Below, one piece after another: positions 23,356 to 26,162 of a DNA stretch of 26,162 nt (the stretch's first letter is position 1; each line of letters begins with the position of its first letter). Location of the stretch: IMG/VR virus record IMGVR_UViG_3300042507_005969, positions 1-26,162 of that record; one strand, written 5' to 3'. The notes under the pieces were generated by a model. That model ran no database searches, was not told the origin of the DNA, and saw only the letters and a program-made list of their open reading frames with translations. This stretch comes from a virus. The translations under genes and the position numbers were made by a program.

Positions 23356-24132
23356 ATGTTAATAAGTCATGAAGTTTCTCTAGCAATGCTAGAAAAAAGT
23401 TTTACATTTAATGATTATGATTATTGTTTGCCTACTTTTTTACACCATAAACAATATTGGGATCATTTTGTTGAAGCAAGAAAACAAAATCGTTTCATCA
23501 TAATGGACAATGGATTATTTGAAGGTGAAATAGTAGATGAAAAATCTCTATTACACGCCTACAACACAATTAAACCAGATGCATTTATTACACCAGACAG
23601 TTGGAATGATGCTGATGCAACTTGGGATAATTATGTAAAATGGAAAAATAAAGTAGATCCTAGTAAAATTATGGTTGTAATTCAAGCTCAAACAATGTTT
23701 GAAGCAGAAGATTTATATGAAAAGCTAGTAAAAGATGGAGTAAAATACATTGGTTTCAATCACTTAGGTCAATTTTACAACGATTTTAGCTGTCATGAAC
23801 ATCCTGAAACCCAAAAGACACTAGGTCGCATTGAATTTATTAGTTTCTTAAAAGAAACAAATAGACTAAGTAAAGACGTTCATCATCATTTGTTAGGATG
23901 TAATCAAGCAGAAGAATTTAAGTATTATCCAAGTGTTTATTTTCCTGAAATTAAAACATTAGACACATCAAACCCAGTTACTTTAGCTTTTGAAGGAATT
24001 GACTATGAATTACACAGAAATATTTTAACTAAACCAAAAATTAAAGTAGAAGATATATTTAAATCAGAAGACAAAGAAAAAATAAATTTAGCAGAAAAAA
24101 ACATCAACACATTTAAAAAATTAATTTCATAA
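23356..24132 (+). CDS. dpdA: TGT-fold DNA guanine transglycosylase, DpdA-like
   Basis: A 258-residue protein that fits a shortened tRNA-guanine transglycosylase barrel. FIIMDNGLFEG (D51) sits where TGT has DSGGFQ with its general-base Asp. ITPDS (D81) sits where the base-binding Asp lies. VVIQAQ (Q110) matches GIVQG, and GFNHLGQF the GYAVGGL turn. HHLLGCNQAEEF followed by EIKTLDTSNP (D203) matches the MGVGKPDDIVGAVERG ... MFDCVLPTR end, with D203 at the nucleophile position. The Cys cluster that binds zinc in bacterial TGT is absent (only C24, C146 and C182). DpdA proteins of phages use this fold to exchange guanine in DNA for preQ0-type bases. The presence of queC 1.9 kb downstream supports a DNA rather than tRNA role. 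Alternative: an unrelated TIM-barrel enzyme. Confidence 0.72.
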   Translation: MLISHEVSLAMLEKSFTFNDYDYCLPTFLHHKQYWDHFVEARKQNRFIIMDNGLFEGEIVDEKSLLHAYNTIKPDAFITPDSWNDADATWDNYVKWKNKVDPSKIMVVIQAQTMFEAEDLYEKLVKDGVKYIGFNHLGQFYNDFSCHEHPETQKTLGRIEFISFLKETNRLSKDVHHHLLGCNQAEEFKYYPSVYFPEIKTLDTSNPVTLAFEGIDYELHRNILTKPKIKVEDIFKSEDKEKINLAEKNINTFKKLIS

Positions 24133-24133
24133 T

Positions 24134-24331
24134 ATGACACAGTTAACAGCTTACGATTTAAAAAGAAAGGAAAAAGACGTACCTTTCACAGAAGTTACAA
24201 TTGAAAAAACCAAACGTGGTGGTTACATCGCTAAAGGCACTAACGTTTACGGAAACAAAATGTCTGGCATTTTGTCTGAAGCAAAAGCCTTAGAAGCTAT
24301 TGCAGCAGGAATTGCTAAACAAGGTTTCTAA
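24134..24331 (+). CDS. Unrecognised small basic protein, 65 aa
   Basis: The ATG starts one base after the DpdA-like stop codon and the gene ends before a terminator, so the two are almost surely cotranscribed. The product is basic (about ten Lys) with a short strand-turn-strand region (FTEVTIEKTKRGGYIAKGTNVYGNK) and a C-terminal Ala-rich helix (SEAKALEAIAAGIAKQGF). This layout is compatible with a small nucleic-acid-binding or protein-partner fold, but I recognise no family. Because it is locked to the DpdA-like gene it may assist base exchange, for example by binding DNA; that is inference from context only. Confidence 0.7.
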   Translation: MTQLTAYDLKRKEKDVPFTEVTIEKTKRGGYIAKGTNVYGNKMSGILSEAKALEAIAAGIAKQGF

Positions 24332-24348
24332 ATTGTCAATTTTTCATT

Positions 24349-24379
24349 AAGGAGCTTGGTTTTTCCAAGCTCTTTTTTT
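24349..24379 (+). terminator. Rho-independent terminator after the DpdA-like operon
   Basis: GAGCTTGG (24352-24359) pairs with CCAAGCTC (24365-24372) around a TTTTT loop, followed by seven T residues. Its GCTTGG-T-rich loop-CCAAGC core is the same as in the terminator at 15231-15250. Confidence 0.88.
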
Positions 24380-24390
24380 ATCATATTAAC
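24377..24390 (+). promoter_or_regulatory. Weak candidate early/middle box
   Basis: TTTATCATATTAAC directly before the ATG at 24391. It partly overlaps the terminator T-run and matches the TTTATTATnATA class only loosely. Confidence 0.2.
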
Positions 24391-24609
24391 ATGCAAGAAG
24401 AAAAATTTTTATCGCTTTATGATTATTTAGGTTATGCTGCTGGCCCTAAATTAGGTAAAGAAGTAGCAAATTTAGCTGCTGAAGAAAAAGTTGGATATCA
24501 ACTTAAGATAGTAAAAAATAAAGCATACTCAGGAGAAATAATGATGTATCCAAAATCATTTTTGGATAAGTTTTTTAAGGGAGACGTTAACGACGAATTA
24601 CCATTTTAA
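24391..24609 (+). CDS. Unrecognised small protein, 72 aa, with SSB-tail-like C-terminus
   Basis: First gene after the terminator; start at ATG 24391. The body is a helical, mildly acidic and basic mix (LSLYDYLGYAAGPKLGKEVANLAAEEKVGYQLKIV), then a short strand-turn (NKAYSGEIMMYP) and a helix SFLDKFFKG. The final residues DVNDELPF form an acidic stretch ending in Pro-Phe, as in the interaction tails of SSB proteins and of the gp32-like protein in this window (DEDDDMPF). This may mean it binds proteins that dock on SSB tails, or the match may be chance. No family is recognised. It lies three bases before the next gene, so it is part of a small-gene operon running to 25248. Confidence 0.65.
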   Translation: MQEEKFLSLYDYLGYAAGPKLGKEVANLAAEEKVGYQLKIVKNKAYSGEIMMYPKSFLDKFFKGDVNDELPF

Positions 24610-24611
24610 TT

Positions 24612-24866
24612 ATGGATGAATTATTAGTTTTTGACGAAGAAAGTTGGAATAACATGTTTAATATGTTAGTATCTCCTGATGAAAGTTCACGAAAATTAGC
24701 AATAGGACTATTAAGTAATATTAATTATACTAATAAAGAACAAATGTCTTTATTTGAAGATCAAATGCATCTTGTTTTAGCACATAAAAATGTATCTTCA
24801 GAAGAAAAAGGCAAAATTATACACACTTATTTTACAGCATTAGGAAAACAACATGGGAACACTTAA
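24612..24866 (+). CDS. Unrecognised small protein, 84 aa, predicted all-helical
   Basis: Starts two bases after the 72-residue gene. The protein is acidic and appears all-helical, with LVFDEESWNNMFNMLVSPDESSRKLAIGLLSNINY followed by two further helices (FEDQMHLVLAHKN, EEKGKIIHTYFTALGKQ). The SPDESSRKLAIGLL segment, a helix after a 'duplex' of Ser-Pro-Asp-Glu, recalls HEAT-like or armadillo-type repeats that count positions along a stack. Its last codons overlap the next gene by 14 bases, indicating translational coupling. No motif for catalysis is visible and no function can be given; small helical proteins in this position often modulate host factors. Confidence 0.6.
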   Translation: MDELLVFDEESWNNMFNMLVSPDESSRKLAIGLLSNINYTNKEQMSLFEDQMHLVLAHKNVSSEEKGKIIHTYFTALGKQHGNT

Positions 24867-25248
24867 TAATATAAGTTCACTTATAAATGGTGCAACTTCA
24901 CATAGTATGTGGGCAGGAACAAGTAATACTGTTACATCAACTGGTTCTCCTTATGCAGGCTATTATGATACGAGTACTTTTTATGAAAATCAAGCAACTA
25001 TTACACTTACAGGTCAAGTAATACATGATTTAGGAGAAGATGAAATTTCATTTCAACATGAAATTGCTGTGTTGAAAGTAACAAGAAATGAATCAGGAAA
25101 AATTGTAAAAAGTAAAATGATTAAAACATTTTGGGTTGAAACACACAATCAAGGAAGTATTGATTATGCAGCCAGCAAAGACCCAGAAGTAAGTAAATTT
25201 GAACCTGAAGAAATTATTATTAAAACATTAAGAACAATAAAATTATAA
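24853..25248 (+). CDS. Unrecognised protein, 131 aa
   Basis: Begins 14 bases inside the preceding gene at ATG 24853. The first 45 residues are rich in Ser, Thr, Gly and Asn (SSLINGATSHSMWAGTSNT, STGSPYAGYYDTS), after which follows a beta-rich domain: ATITLTGQVIHDL, ISFQHEIAVLKVTRNESGKIV and KMIKTFWVETHNQG, closing with EEIIIKTLRTIKL. The low-complexity head plus strand-rich body is typical of small phage structural or accessory proteins but I recognise no family. The stop is followed by the 8-codon queC-like fragment and a hairpin, so it ends the small-gene operon. No role can be assigned. Confidence 0.6.
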   Translation: MGTLNNISSLINGATSHSMWAGTSNTVTSTGSPYAGYYDTSTFYENQATITLTGQVIHDLGEDEISFQHEIAVLKVTRNESGKIVKSKMIKTFWVETHNQGSIDYAASKDPEVSKFEPEEIIIKTLRTIKL

Positions 25249-25250
25249 AA

Positions 25251-25277
25251 ATGAATAAACAAGCCGTATTATTTTAA
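25251..25277 (+). pseudogene. 8-codon ORF resembling the broken 5' end of a queC gene
   Basis: ATG AAT AAA then Gln-Ala-Val-Leu-Phe and a TAA stop: the peptide MNKQAVLF. QueC proteins start with a short basic head and an Ala-Val-Val/Leu strand leading into the PP-loop SGG-[LQ]-DS. The intact queC at 26021 reads MNTNKKYAVLSLSGG. The resemblance, the location just before an HNH endonuclease, and the fact that the fragment ends where the conserved PP-loop should begin suggest a leftover from insertion. It is short, so chance cannot be excluded. Confidence 0.35.
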
Positions 25278-25289
25278 AGATTTATGTTT

Positions 25290-25326
25290 TTTTATGGAGG
25301 TTATGATATTTATAACCGCCATAAAA
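25290..25326 (+). promoter_or_regulatory. 15-bp imperfect hairpin with ATATTTAT in its loop, upstream of the HNH gene
   Basis: TTTTATGGAGGTTAT (25290-25304) pairs with ATAACCGCCATAAAA (25312-25326) with one A-G mismatch around a 7-base loop. The loop and the start of the 3' arm hold ATATTTAT (25306-25313), 23 bases before the HNH ATG. No T-run follows directly, so a terminator is less likely than a control element. A transcript started inside it would lack the 5' arm. Confidence 0.5.
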
Positions 25327-25336
25327 TTATATTAAT

Positions 25337-25996
25337 ATGCCTAATAAAGAATATATGAAAGAGTATAGGAGAAATAAAAATCCTAAACTCAAAGAAAAAG
25401 AAGAACTTGCACAACAAGAAAAAAAACGTTGTACAAAATGTTTAGAAATAAAACCTTTTAATTCTTTCACTCCTCAAAAAGCAGGATTTATGGGATTAAA
25501 ATCTCAATGTAAGGAGTGTGATTGTTTATATGATAAACATTTCCAATCTAAAACCAACTTTAGATCAGAACGAGATAAAACAGATAAAGCTAAACAATAT
25601 AGAAAAAATTATATAGCTGAAAACTTAGACTGGTGGAGAAAATATGAAAGAGAATATAGATATAATCGTAGAAGAGAAGATATGTTTTTTAAAATAAAAG
25701 GAAACCTATCAGGACGACTATCTGATTTAATAAATAAAAGAAATTTATCTACTAATACTTTTGAACTTATAGGATGTGATAGAGAAACTTTTTTACAATA
25801 TATTGAAAAACAATTTGTAGAAGGAATGACATGGGAAAATTATGGTTTAAAAGGATGGCATATAGATCACATAATTCCTTTATCTTCTTTTGATTTAACT
25901 AACGAAGATGAAGTAAAAAAAGCATGTTATTATACTAATTTACAACCTCTTTGGTGGGAAGATAATTTAAAAAAAGGAAATAAACTTGGAAATTAA
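25337..25996 (+). CDS. HNH homing endonuclease with zinc-finger N-terminus
   Basis: A 219-residue nuclease. The N-terminal region has two Cys pairs (C32-C35 and C58-C61), a zinc-binding module shared by many phage HNH proteins, followed by a strongly basic stretch rich in Arg, Lys and Tyr. The C-terminal HNH core begins GWHIDHIIPL (H175, D177, H178), followed by TNLQPLW (N201) and a final DNLKKGNK (N210), so all expected metal- and phosphate-binding positions seem intact. It cuts one or both strands of target DNA lacking the element. It lies between a queC-like 5' fragment (25251-25277) and the intact queC (26021), which suggests insertion into or next to that gene. The gene is highly AT- and Lys-rich compared with conserved neighbours. 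Confidence 0.9.
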   Translation: MPNKEYMKEYRRNKNPKLKEKEELAQQEKKRCTKCLEIKPFNSFTPQKAGFMGLKSQCKECDCLYDKHFQSKTNFRSERDKTDKAKQYRKNYIAENLDWWRKYEREYRYNRRREDMFFKIKGNLSGRLSDLINKRNLSTNTFELIGCDRETFLQYIEKQFVEGMTWENYGLKGWHIDHIIPLSSFDLTNEDEVKKACYYTNLQPLWWEDNLKKGNKLGN

Positions 25997-26003
25997 AAAA
26001 AGA

Positions 26004-26018
26004 TTTATTATCATAAAG
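26004..26018 (+). promoter_or_regulatory. Candidate early/middle promoter box before queC
   Basis: TTTATTATCATAAAG followed by TTATG at the start codon (26021). This is the cleanest match to the box before gp32-like (17011) and helicase (20017). Confidence 0.45.
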
Positions 26019-26020
26019 TT

Positions 26021-26162
26021 ATGAATACAAATAAGAAATATGCCGTGCTTAGTCTGTCAGGAGGATTAGATTCAAGTACTTTATTATTACATTTACTTGC
26101 CAATGGGTATGAGGTAACTGCCCTTTCTTTTGATTATGGACAAAAACATAGAATTGAACTAG
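26021..26162 (+). CDS. queC: 7-cyano-7-deazaguanine synthase QueC, N-terminal fragment (runs off window)
   Basis: Only the first 47 residues are inside the window; the frame is open at the right edge. QueC converts 7-carboxy-7-deazaguanine to preQ0 with ATP and ammonia. The visible PP-loop motif SGGLDSS (residues 13-19) binds ATP, and the second strand continues into SFDYGQKHRIEL, as in E. coli QueC (TFDYGQRHRAEI). The gene follows the HNH endonuclease by 24 bases and has its own promoter-like box. Together with the DpdA-like gene it points to a 7-deazaguanine DNA modification pathway; other pathway genes (folE, queD, queE) would be expected to the right if the phage makes preQ0 itself. Confidence 0.93.
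   Translation, partial: MNTNKKYAVLSLSGGLDSSTLLLHLLANGYEVTALSFDYGQKHRIEL

Noticed and set aside
1-26162. tRNA genes, CRISPR arrays or integrase attachment sites
   Set aside because: No cloverleaf sequences, regularly spaced repeats or integrase-type genes were seen.

Overview
The window is part of the genome of a large contractile-tailed (T4-type, myovirus) bacteriophage. All genes lie on the + strand, are tightly packed, and several overlap their neighbour by one base (stop and start shared at 1048, 6317 and 18988). The DNA is clearly AT-rich (my estimate is about 30% GC). Most start codons lack a Shine-Dalgarno sequence and are preceded by A/T-rich DNA, which fits a Bacteroidetes-type host. 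That host call is inference; nothing here proves it.

Positions 2-15223 form the tail and baseplate module: the C-terminal part of the tail sheath, a GIY-YIG homing endonuclease, the tail tube, a small zinc-knuckle ORF behind a strong hairpin, a gp26-like protein with a short partner (candidate tail assembly chaperones), the tape measure protein, a run of baseplate proteins (a possible tube initiator, a LysM/gp53-like protein and a 1179-residue hub-like protein) and an 815-residue protein with two possible prohead-protease sites. A rho-independent terminator at 15231-15257 closes the module.

Positions 15276-21416 form the replication and recombination module: a compact divergent DNA polymerase whose exonuclease-like domain seems to have lost its catalytic acids, a small overlapping ORF, a gp32-like ssDNA-binding protein without the T4 zinc site, UvsX recombinase, a 5'-3' exonuclease/flap nuclease and a DnaB/gp41-like helicase. 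A monomeric, B12-dependent (class II) ribonucleotide reductase follows.

Positions 23356 to the end look like a DNA-modification region. They hold a TGT-fold protein resembling phage DpdA, several small unknown genes, an HNH endonuclease, and the start of queC (7-cyano-7-deazaguanine synthase), cut off by the window edge. QueC would make preQ0 and the DpdA-like protein would exchange it for guanine in phage DNA, giving protection from host restriction. An 8-codon ORF in front of the HNH gene looks like the broken 5' end of an ancestral queC, suggesting that the HNH element landed in or beside queC.

Two recurrent upstream motifs divide the genes. ATATTTAT precedes tail genes and the reductase, and also sits at the tip of two hairpins in front of mobile-type ORFs. 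A TTTATTAT-like box followed by AGTTATG precedes replication and modification genes. These are candidate late and early/middle promoters.
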